Positions 13,301 through 21,941 of a stretch of DNA of 64,000 bases are shown here, one piece after another. Where the stretch lies: assembly GCA_932294295.1 (NCBI GenBank), contig OW028582.1, positions 38,181,704 through 38,245,703 on the forward strand. The letters are read 5' to 3'. The stretch's first letter is position 1, and every line of letters begins with the position of its first letter. The notes below the pieces were generated by a model, which was given only the letters and a program-made list of their open reading frames with translations, was not told the DNA's origin and did no database searches. Source of the DNA: Alitta virens (taxonomy: Eukaryota > Annelida > Polychaeta > Phyllodocida > Nereididae). Position numbers and translations under genes: made by a program.

Positions 13301-13851
13301 AACTGAATGAAAGTGACGTAAACGTCTCTCCAGTTGCTAAAAATCTGAAATTTCAAAAAGGGAAATATGATGAGCGCAATTAGCCTAAATTATAAACGTT
13401 TTACTCAGGTAGGTATCTGGTTGTGTCATAACACTTTCATTTTCTATTTATTCAGAAACACAGATGTCGAGCAATTAGAGGAACCCATTCCTGGACCCAG
13501 CGGTGCTGGTGACATGCCCCAGAAACGAAGGGGAAAGAGGAAGGTCAAGGAAGACCCCCTGGAGTCAGCCATAATATCCTTGGTGCAAACCCAGAAAGCC
13601 AAACCCCACAAAGATCATCTGGACCTTTATTTTGATAGCTGTGCAGCTAGAGCAAAAAAATTATACCAAGAACAAAAGGCCCTCTTACAAGTACAAATAT
13701 CCCAGTTTTTTCAATCTTGAACACCCAGACTAATATTATGCCCTATCAAAATCAAACTCAATCTCAAATGCCCTATCCAAATTATCATGACTCACTGTCA
13801 TCCACAACCATTGCCTTTTCTGAAGCAATGAACACTCTTGATTATCAATAG
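7349..13851 (+). pseudogene. Harbinger MADF/BESS DNA-binding protein gene, split and frameshifted
   Basis: Three plus-strand exon segments are visible. At about 7349-7480 there is the C-terminal part of a MADF (Myb/SANT-like) domain: SLNDNYVRKRREARLKRSG, then WHYMWVMSFLEPYL. At 7540-7619 there is an acidic linker (SSEDEEPEDT) ending at AG|gtatatg. At 13456-13851, after tttattcag, there is a basic stretch KRRGKRK, then a BESS-like helix ending QALLQ/VQISQFFQ style. A TGA at 13718 stops the frame, but in the next frame coding sequence continues to TAG at 13849 (NIMPYQNQTQSQMPYPN), so one base was probably lost. The MADF N-terminus was not found, and no GT donor is evident after the first segment. 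MADF/BESS proteins partner Harbinger transposases, binding the transposon ends. Confidence 0.7.
8405..13073. mobile_element. Nested TIR element, second duplicate
   Basis: This is the same insertion as 790-5453, carried by the tandem duplication, with the same GGCGTAC ends and AT flanks (8403-8404, 13074-13075). It is 4669 bp instead of 4664 because the G run near 12527 is longer. Being at the identical site, it predates the duplication. Confidence 0.75.
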
Positions 13852-13928
13852 TTTTTTATAGCCTAAACCAACAATGTTAGATCTGCTAATTAGGTTAAAA
13901 ATTGTAATATTAAAAATTTGCAATAAAT

Positions 13929-13995
13929 GTGGGGTTAGCTCAGTTGGTAGTGTGTGTGAATTGTTGGTCGGGGACCTGGGTTCAAGTCCAGTTTA
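13929..13995 (+). repeat. tRNA-like sequence (SINE head or tRNA pseudogene) at duplication breakpoint
   Basis: An A-box-like TTAGCTCAGTTGGTAG and a B-box GGGTTCAAGTCC have tRNA spacing. The acceptor stem cannot close, so this is not a working tRNA. The near-identity between the two tandem units ends at GGGGTT here, within the first bases of the tRNA-like sequence. Confidence 0.6.
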
Positions 13996-15517
13996 GAATG
14001 AATTTTAGAAAATTGTATTTTATTTCTTTAATATGTTATAATATTAATTATATGATAACTGAAGCCAATTATAAGTTGTTGTTTTTTCTATGCCACATAT
14101 CAGGGGCTGGATATCGTATGCTGTTTTATGATACTATATTCCAAATAATACTTTATAGGATATTCGATGTCTTATGCGATTATATATGTATAATAAAACC
14201 TAGGAATATTCCTAGATAAAACATGAGAAATTGTCAGCTACTTGCCAACGAAAATATTTATTAACTGCAGATTATTGAATGACCAACTCAGTTAATATCA
14301 CTGAGAAAAGTACATATATTTTATAAGTATTGTTGGAAATCATATATCTGCAATAATCATTGTTTTCTTGGATTTATTTTATTTGAACTAGTAAATAAGT
14401 GTGTGATACTAATAATATTATGCCTAAGCAATGCTAAAACATCTGTGATTACACAGAGGTTTTCTTCCATGCAACTCATAGTTAATTATAACAACATTGC
14501 TGTTGTTGCAATGAACAAGGTCAAGTTGACACTTTTGATACTGATCAATTACCCTCAATTGCTATTAGCACTACAATTGCAAGTACATTGCTCATTGCAA
14601 TGCCCAGCATTCTACTGCATGCGTAAATGTGATTATAACATGCAAAATTGTTTTACTATTATGAATGCGGTATGAGGATGGTTTGTGTATTTATCGTAGT
14701 ATCTATGGTGAATATGGTAGCTTTGTTTTTATGTTACAAAACCTCAAAGTGAAAAGTGTTACCAGCACCATGTGTATTACTGTATTGTATATATTGAATT
14801 GTGCCGAACTAAAGTTAGATGAAGATGCCTTTATTCACGCGAATCATTATACGAGTGGTGAATCTGTAAATTTCTTTAACAAAAATAATAATATTACAAT
14901 ATAATAATCACAAAATAATATTACAATAATTATTAATATCATTATTAATATCATCTATAAATATCCAGCAAATGCATAATATACAAATATGCAAATAATA
15001 ATAATGCCTAAATTAACTACCAATTACTTACAAAACACATGGCATCATCAGCACAATCCAAGGATAAGAAACAATTGCGAGCCACAAATTTTTACTTACA
15101 AAACACATGGCATCATCAGCACAATCCAAGGATAAGAAACAATTTTCGCCTGATAATGTTCAGTTTTGACCATTGCATATTCTTCTTAAAGTAATAGCCT
15201 ATTCTATGAGCTACATGTTAGCTCCTCAGCTTCTCTGGCATGACTGGCACTAATTGAGTGACCAATCACATGACCAAACTAAAAGTTGCTCCTACTTATT
15301 AAATTTATGATATAGGCCTAAAATTCCAAATAATTATGCTCTAGAAACCTTGATGAAATTAATAACTTTAAAATCCATGACTAACATAGGCCTAATGATA
15401 CTAAGTAAAAGATTAGGTTATTTAGACCTAGGCCCTATAAAATATTGAGCATAAATTAGGCCTATATTTTTTTTAACGCCTAGATAGGCCTACCTAGTAG
15501 TACCTTGTAGTACCTAC
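13996..15517. other. AT-rich transposase intron 1 remainder
   Basis: No gene is seen. A 52-bp direct repeat is present at about 15023-15074 and 15093-15144 (TTACAAAACACATGGCATCA...), nearly exact with a 70-bp period, so it is a recent local duplication. Confidence 0.6.
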
Positions 15518-15869
15518 CTCAAGGTAAGGGCAAGTTGCTCCTTGAGAGATATTGTTTCTCTTGACCTGCAACTTTTCTAGAGTCGACTACTGATGCTCAA
15601 TAGGATTTCATTGTAGGCTATTTTGTTAACACGAAAGTAGGAAATAAACATCTCATCATCCAGTTCTAGTTCTCTGAAGAGATGGTAGAATGTTCCGTAC
15701 TTCGGACGAGCTTTAAATATGTCCTGGACCCAACATCTGTGACGCCGGCGATCTTTGTCTCGGCGTTTCATTGCAATTAATAAGATGGGTAATAAATTGC
15801 CATCTGGGCTGTCCATTTTCAACAGGATTGTGTTTTTGTAAATAAACAAAAGAACTGACTACGTATGAC

Positions 15870-15965
15870 GTTTATATGGAAAGGAATAATACGGACAACG
15901 GATGACGGACAACGGATGGTAAAAAACGGACGACGGACATACGGACCGCAAAACGTGTATATGGA
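15870..15965. repeat. CGGAC-type short repeats, possible Harbinger right end
   Basis: Six or so copies of ACGGACAACGGAT-like units lie just upstream of the transposase start, flanked by two GTNTATATGGAAAG copies. They may be subterminal binding repeats of the element. No matching left end was found. Confidence 0.35.
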
Positions 15966-16618
15966 AAGCTATTAGCTGAGGGACTGCTGTTTATTTTCCA
16001 AGTCTAGTTTAGTTTCCAAGTCTATGAAATGAGTTGGAAATGACCCAGCATTGTGCAGTCCGTCAATACGCCACATTTTGTGCAGCTTATTATAATAAAA
16101 AATAAAAAATGTATTGAAGAAGTTGTTAGAAATATCAAAGGTGGGAAAAGTAAAATTCCCATCCATTAGGATATGCATGACTGGGGCTACTAATAATACA
16201 ACAAAGCATCACACGAATATATCATAGCAAATGGTCCTACCCAATGTAGTTTACAAGCTACATAATGACGTTGCTAAGAGACAGCAGTCAACTTTGCACA
16301 GGTAATATAAAGGCTTAGCAAATGCAAGCAAACACCATTATAGGTGCTGTTGCCATTATCATTACTTCACTAGGTTATCGATCTTACACTTCTCATTTTT
16401 TGCTGATAGATACTGAACCATTCTCAAATTAGGACGTGCATACTTAGTGCATGGATTTTTAACTTTGAAGCAGATGCTATTGCTCATATTAATTAGTTAT
16501 GCAACTATTGCGAAAATAGTTCTTCTGAAAAGATAAATAATTTAAACCTAAAGAAAGTCACTTCATTGGAAGATCCATCAAATTGCTGACCGAGTTTTCC
16601 TTGGACACTGCATTAATC

Positions 16619-16630
16619 CGAGTATATAAC
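16619..16630 (+). promoter_or_regulatory. TATA-like element upstream of GRL A
   Basis: GAGTATATAAC lies about 30 bp before the ATG at 16655. Genes B and C have related ATATA sequences about 40-45 bp before their starts (24512-24525 and 30766-30779, reverse strand). Transcription starts are unknown. Confidence 0.35.
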
Positions 16631-16654
16631 TACAACTGCTCCATCTGATTTCTC

Positions 16655-19319
16655 ATGGAGGATTACAAGGAAGTATCTAATTTTCATAAGGCATTGGTGT
16701 TCTTTGGGAAAATGCATTTAAAGACTGATAAGTGGACTTTCTTAACTTTTGCGTCTATGATTCATAACATTTTGATTACTATATTGATCTTTGCTGTACT
16801 AATAATGAATTTGATTGCTTCTTCAAGGCAGGAAAGCTTTGCGGGAAAGTTGTCATATGATTATATGCAGTTAGTTTTCTACACCTGGTGTTTGATCACC
16901 TCAGTCGCTTTATTTTATATTTCTCAAAAACGACATAATATGTATGTACCAAAGACAGCTCTGCACAGTTCCTCGTCAATGGTCTTAATAATAGCATCTG
17001 TTGCATCAATCATTTACTCCACACTATGGATGGTTACACTTTTCGGTCTGCTAATTTACAGTGGCACGTTTATCCCAGAACTACAAGCGTGTCAAACCAG
17101 TGTACTAGATTTCAATTGTGTTGCCGGCATCAATGCAATTTCACTTCTTTACATCCAACCACCTAATACAATCATCAGCTTCTATCTTGCTTTTAATTGT
17201 ACAGTACTTGCAGGAGAAAACAAGATGTTAAACAGGAATCTGCAGGAAGCTTTGGAAGCAAAGAATACTGATTACAGAACTATGGAACGGTAAGTAATGA
17301 TGACATATTTTTATTCCAGACCATTCAAGCCTTGAATAAATTAAAATAATCTGAGAGCTTAATAAGTCAATACAAATGCATGACACTGACTGAAATCTGG
17401 TCACCTTATAAGAACAGTTGCCAGAGGCAGATGTAATGATGAAATGATGATGCTTGGGGTCCCCACAGTGTTAGACATTTACCCCAAGGCACCACCAATT
17501 TAATAATCTGATGCGACCGACATTAAGCTTATAACACGCTGGCACAGGGCCACGAGGTTACCTGACAGATACCTTAGGCACTAGGCCATCCAGCTGCTAA
17601 AGTGTTCAGTATCCAAAAAGAAACTGAATGCCTGTATAAAAGTGTGATCGCTTAATAAATGTCTGGCCTTAGTGATTAAACCACATGCCTCCTTTCCCAT
17701 TTTGGCACAATGTATTGTTTTGAGCAGCTTTGCTTTCGTGAGCAACTTTGCTTTCGTGAAGAAAAACTGATGCATATCTCAAGGACATGCCTCAAAAACA
17801 TGGTGTATGATCGCTGCAATGAAGTTTGCAAATGTGAAAGTGATGAGGCAAAAGTAATGACTAATAGATACCGACTCATGCAAACGATCAACTTTCACAG
17901 TGCATAGGGACCACCTGTGTAACATTATATTATAAATGACTGTATTTGATCTAGTCTTCAATTAAATTGTATGCACATTTAATGCAAAGTTATGCTGGAT
18001 ACACTAATTCTAAATGATCTCAGCATTTTATTTTTCAGTTTCCGCCTCAGATACCAAGAGTTATGTGGCTTCGTTGACAAATTTTCCTCCACTCACTCAC
18101 TTCTGATTGTGAGCGGAATTGCCGCACCAGTCACAGAAACTATACTAGCTGGATTCAACTTGTTTATCCCACAGCCTACCTTACCAGCAATGTTTCTTTG
18201 GCCCCAGTTGCTAAACAGTCTTCAGTGCCTCTTGGCTTTGTTTTCTGGAGCAATGTTTCTCTTGGATAAGGTCGGTATTACTTAAATTCAATTCTGCAGT
18301 ACTATGCGGATAGTTTCATGAGAATAGTTAAGTAAACAATTTGTAGCTAAAGCCAGAGGGACATAAGCAAAAAAAAAAAAATGTTAGTTTACTCCCTCCT
18401 ATTCACTATTCAGGATATAACCAACTTATACTCATTAGCCATATTTGATAATTTGCTTGATAGTTGTCTACGGCTCATACTATGCCAGAAAAGGTCAGTT
18501 TCCACTCAGGAGGGAGTTAACTAATATTTCCGTTGGTGATATCCCTCAAAGAATAATTGAAAAATCATCATGGCGGTGAAGAAATTAGGTTATTATGCTT
18601 CTCCTCACAGGCCAAGACTCCTCATGAATTCCTCTCTGGGTTGGCAGTTTCTGATTTAGATGACAAAATCGCGACTCAGGTACAGCTAAATTCTTTAAAT
18701 CTGAGATATACAACAACCTGAAGCTGCACTAAACAATAACACTGGAAAGAATGTTTTTAATTATAAATGAGACAATTAGGATTTATAAGATGTTTATTAT
18801 AATTGCATTAGTGTTTCAGTTGCAGCTTTCAATAGACAGTTTTTGATTGCTACTTCTTAATGACTCTTGTATGACATTTGTTTACACACCTGTAGTTTTT
18901 CTAATTATGTTATTTCAAAAGCATGATTCATGAACTATATCAGATTCTAGCTCATATAATCATAAGGATTTCGATTCAAGGTAGAGTTGTTCCTCAGAAG
19001 AGTGGAGGGATTTTCTGGAGTGACAGCCATGGGGTTTCTGAATCTTGACAGACCATTGATTGGTGTGGTGAGTTTAGCATTTCATAATCTGATGATTTTT
19101 GGTCCATACTTTGTTAATGGTTGATAGCTTGATAGTGTGGGTTTCCTGGTACCAGCAGTAAGAGTAAAGAATTGACTGTCAGGGAACAATATATTACAGT
19201 TTTGGTTATTTGCATTTCAGATATTTGGCCTAGTACTGACCTATATTGTGGTCATTGTACAGTTTGCTACAGCACCAGCAGCATCATGTGGAACAGCACC
19301 AACAAACAGTACCATGTGA
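16655..19319 (+). CDS. Gustatory receptor-like (GRL) seven-pass protein, gene A
   Basis: Five exons: 16655-17289, 18039-18270, 18611-18679, 18981-19067 and 19221-19319, with GT-AG borders, 635+232+69+87+99 nt, 373 aa. Exon 1 has four hydrophobic segments (around residues 35-55, 70-90, 108-135, 155-185). Exon 2 starts FRLRYQELC and holds two more (GIAAPVTETILAGFNLF and the SLQCLLALFSGAMFLL region). Exon 5 holds the last, ending TYIVVIVQF, which fits the TYxxxxxQF signature of insect gustatory receptors (7tm_7 family). Insect receptors of this family are ligand-gated channels with a cytoplasmic N-terminus; whether this one is a chemoreceptor is unknown. No lesion is seen. It is the most diverged member and the only one left of the B/C inverted pair. 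A SINE sits in intron 1. Confidence 0.85.
17395..17608 (-). repeat. tRNA-derived SINE, family 1, in GRL A intron 1
   Basis: On the minus strand an A-box-like GGCCTAGTGCCTAAGG at about 17590-17575 is followed by a degenerate B box. The far end carries a body segment (GAGGCAGATGTAATGATGAA when read on plus) shared with copies near 39285, 44565 and 52690. Confidence 0.6.
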
Positions 19320-20329
19320 AAAGTCAAATGAACCTCAATTTCTAACATTTAAAGGACTGATTTGAACATCACCGATTTTGAAATTATGAAAGGTAGAAAC
19401 TTCATGAGACATTTCAAATCTAGACGAAAAACCTGTTACATCTGTTTTTCCTTCATTAAACGCCAGAAAATTTTAACTCATCCATAGCCTGGTGTCATCC
19501 ATACACAATTCTTTAACAGCGGCAAATCTCAACAGTAATCTGGGATAAACCTCAACTGACTCAGTGGTGACAATAAGCTCTGAATCTCATAAATTCTTCA
19601 GCAAACTTCAAGCTCATGTGACTGACTGGCTGTTCTCAGTGTCCCCTTATATACCAGACGCCTCCAACAAATATTCAGAAAAGAATGTCCTTATTTTAAT
19701 TCTAGTCTAGAGAAACCAGAACTAAACACCATTTCAATTGAGGTCATACGACATAAACAACCTATTGTGCATTGTGCATAGACAAAGGCCTATAATATGC
19801 CATTATCTGAACAAAACAGTTATATATTATTACACTGACTTTAACTATCAACAATTAAGGATAATATAATGAACTGCAATACATTAATATAGACAATGGT
19901 TACAACATAAGACTACATAAGAAAACACTCGCATTCTTGTTACAATAGATCTAGGATCCAACAACTAAAGATTCCAAAGATCAAAATAATTTACTACATC
20001 TATACTCCATATCTTATCTTACATTTAAACCAATGGGGAATTAGACATCTGGAACTATCCTGTAAACTCTAATGGGTTTTAACACATTTCACAAGTTTTC
20101 AGCTATATTTAATTTAATATTCCCACACAAATATGACCAAAACACAGTCATAACATAGTCATTAATATATTGAAAAACATAAAATATCAAAACACCATAT
20201 GATTGATAATATAATTTATTTATTAGGGTGAAAACACTTTGTGAAACACTAGGTTTCATATCACTACACAATACTATTGTCCTTACTGATTTCCTACTTA
20301 CCAAAAATGTATTGGAAAAATATTAGTTT

Positions 20330-21310
20330 TGTCAGTCAGTACTAAATAAGAAACTTTAGAATAGTCAATAACAGCTAATGTTGTCTTTCTAATTCTAAGT
20401 GTTTACTTGCTAATAATCACCTATATAATAAATGATAAATCTATTGTCCATGTATTGTATCAAGCATCAAGCTATCGACAAATATCACTTCGCACTTATC
20501 AATGTTGAAAAGTGATAATTGCTAATGGGTGTTACAACCAATAGCACTTCTTGCCAAATTAGCTGACCTGGCAGGTAATATTATTATATTGGGCTAAAAC
20601 CATTCATGCTTACCATACCCAGAATACTTACTGGTATTTGCAAGCCTTACGTGATATTGTTGTTTGGTAAGCAAATTTGTCCGCCTGGCAAATTACCTTA
20701 CTGACCTTTTGACGTCATGATCAGCGTTTGCCGATACGCAATTTCAGAGTCGTTTTTATGAACAAATTCTTTATACATAATAAACTTGAAATTTGAAAAT
20801 AGGAAGACAATTGAAGCAGCTGTGTTATAAAAATTTATTACAAAGCGATGATGTTCATGAAGTTTGTCTGTGCCTCGTTTTCGTATTCTGTAGTATTTGC
20901 CAGGCAATATAACTGACTGTGATATTTGTCAGTGATATTTTATTTTCTAAAATGAAAACGGTGATATAAGGTTGTTTTCCATAAGCACCATTGGATGCAG
21001 CAATGGGGGTCATATTTACCTTCGAAAACAGTGGTTGCTTTCATGTGCTTAATCAATAGGAGAGAGTGGGGCAATTTGAGCCATGGATAAGTCAAATCAA
21101 GTCAAAATGTATTACCATTCTTTTCATATATATATATATAGTATACAATAATCAGTAAAGACACTGCTTGTTACATGCAGGTAACAACAACATGAAAGAG
21201 GTTTCCTGTATGTTATACATTGTTTATTATACATATATTTATAGTATCATAATGTAATTGAAAGTTCATTGTTATTAAAACCACTCTGATGTAGAAAGAT
21301 TACGAGTATG
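20330..21310. repeat. Downstream flank of GRL B, duplicated downstream of GRL C
   Basis: Several blocks here recur in the same order at about 27190-28270: an AGTC..AACAGCTAAT..TTGTCTTTCTAA block, a TTGATGTTGAAA block, GAGCCATGG near a 'GCTTGTTACA' block, and CATTG.TATTAAAACC.C.CTGATGTAGAAA. They show that the B/C duplication included at least 1 kb beyond the stop codons. The remaining intergenic DNA from 19320 to 21940 shows no gene. A TA microsatellite is at 21126-21140. Confidence 0.55.
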
Positions 21311-21339
21311 TGTGCCAAGGCAAAGAGGCGAATGATGAA

Positions 21340-21602
21340 GTGATTTTCATGGGCTGGATTCGAACCCAGGACCCACTGGTGGGCAGGTTAGTGCACTATG
21401 AGCAAACTTGGCTCCTGCTCTGTGAAGAGTGGTGGTTGTGGTGGATTAGGGCTTTACGTCCTGTATTTCTGCACCTGATGGGCTAATTAGGACAGGTAGG
21501 GACCATGGCAATAAGACAAAGGATGAAACAGCCATCCAACATGGGCTCGACCCGGGACCCTGTGGTTGGAAGCCCAGTGCGCTACCACTGAGCTAGGCCC
21601 CC
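21340..21602 (-). repeat. Two tRNA-like SINE heads
   Basis: Minus-strand B box GGGTTCGAATCC with upstream TTTGCTCATAGTGCAC (about 21345-21410) is one head. A second, clearer one (about 21535-21602) reads CCTAGCTCAGTGGTAGCGCA ... GGGTCGAGCCC. Neither closes a full cloverleaf, so these are SINE heads or pseudogenes, not tRNA genes. A C run of about 14 follows at 21607. Confidence 0.6.
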
Positions 21603-21941
21603 ACTGCCCCTCCCCCCCCCCCACTCTGGGGCAGTAATGTGTGAATTACTGTAAAATATTTGATTTTGTTCACTGTATAGAAAATCGAAGTATATACAAT
21701 GTATATATCAGTATACCAATGGCTTTTCTTTTAACTAAGTTAAAATGGAAACAGAAAACAGTGACATAACTGCAACATTAGACAAATTGTGTCAAATTTA
21801 AAACAATGTATAATAATTCAATATATCAAGCAGGAATGCACATTGTAGTACCAGATATTATGTTAATGAAAAGGTTCCTATTGTTGAACTTGAGGAATGT
21901 GATAAGTTGTTCAATGTTTTGAAAAAAACTGGACATATTCC

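Larger units (their letters stand above)
1..13936. repeat. Near-identical tandem duplication, period 7620 bp
   Basis: Positions 1-6315 and 7621-13936 read as the same sequence. Bases 6316-7620 belong to the unit but appear once, because the first unit starts outside the window and the second ends at 13936. I saw only two differences. A 5-bp stretch near 535 is missing near 8156, and the G run near 4912 is about 5 bases longer near 12527, so the period is restored to 7620. Such identity in decayed transposon DNA means a very recent duplication, gene conversion, or an assembly artefact such as two haplotypes placed in series. The unit ends are not transposon ends: the right breakpoint falls in a transposase intron, at the start of a tRNA-like sequence. 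Confidence 0.95.
7762..15816 (-). pseudogene. HARBI1-like DDE transposase, interrupted and mutated (copy 2)
   Basis: Exon 1 (15816-15518, ATG at 15816) encodes the N-terminal region of HARBI-type proteins, with a run like YGTFYHLFRELELDDEMF, and ends at donor gtaggt. Exon 2 starts at 13344 (after tttcag) with RFLATGETF and reaches the first catalytic Asp in GAVDGKHV. It breaks at codon YFN, where a 4.67-kb element is inserted, and resumes at 8404 with YKGAFS. DVGAYGRSSNGG and NYRLSRARRVVENAFG (DDE region) follow, with stop at 7762-7764. Lesions: in-frame TAG at 15577, 13224 and 7945, a 1-nt insertion between ADA and DYKF near 8360, and a 5-bp deletion near 8156 private to this copy. Without the insertion it would be about 400 aa, normal for the family. 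It cannot make a working protein. Confidence 0.88.
7345..15960. mobile_element. PIF/Harbinger DNA transposon, two genes, degenerate
   Basis: This is the more complete copy of a Harbinger-type element. It has the usual pair of genes: a HARBI1-like DDE transposase (minus strand, 15816 to 7762) and a MADF/BESS DNA-binding partner (plus strand, about 7349 to 13851). MADF exon 3 lies inside transposase intron 1, and most of the transposase lies inside the second MADF intron. The element is interrupted by an inserted element (8405-13073). The right end is probably near 15880-15960, where short CGGAC-type repeats follow the transposase start. I could not find matching terminal inverted repeats or a 3-bp TWA target duplication, so the outer limits are approximate. 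Confidence 0.7.

Noticed and set aside
1..13936. Flanking 6.3-kb direct repeats around 1.3 kb, like an LTR element
   Set aside because: The repeats contain Harbinger genes and have no LTR ends, primer-binding site or gag/pol. A tandem duplication explains them.
13929..13995. Functional tRNA gene
   Set aside because: A and B boxes are good, but the acceptor stem does not pair. The same holds for the other tRNA-like heads.
13929..14904. Open frames of 79-96 codons after the duplication
   Set aside because: Low-complexity AT-rich composition, no family resemblance, and they lie in the transposase intron.
325..15579. Alternative genetic code with UAG as sense
   Set aside because: The other genes in the window end in TAA, TGA or TAG with normal lengths, and the transposase also has a frameshift, so decay is simpler.
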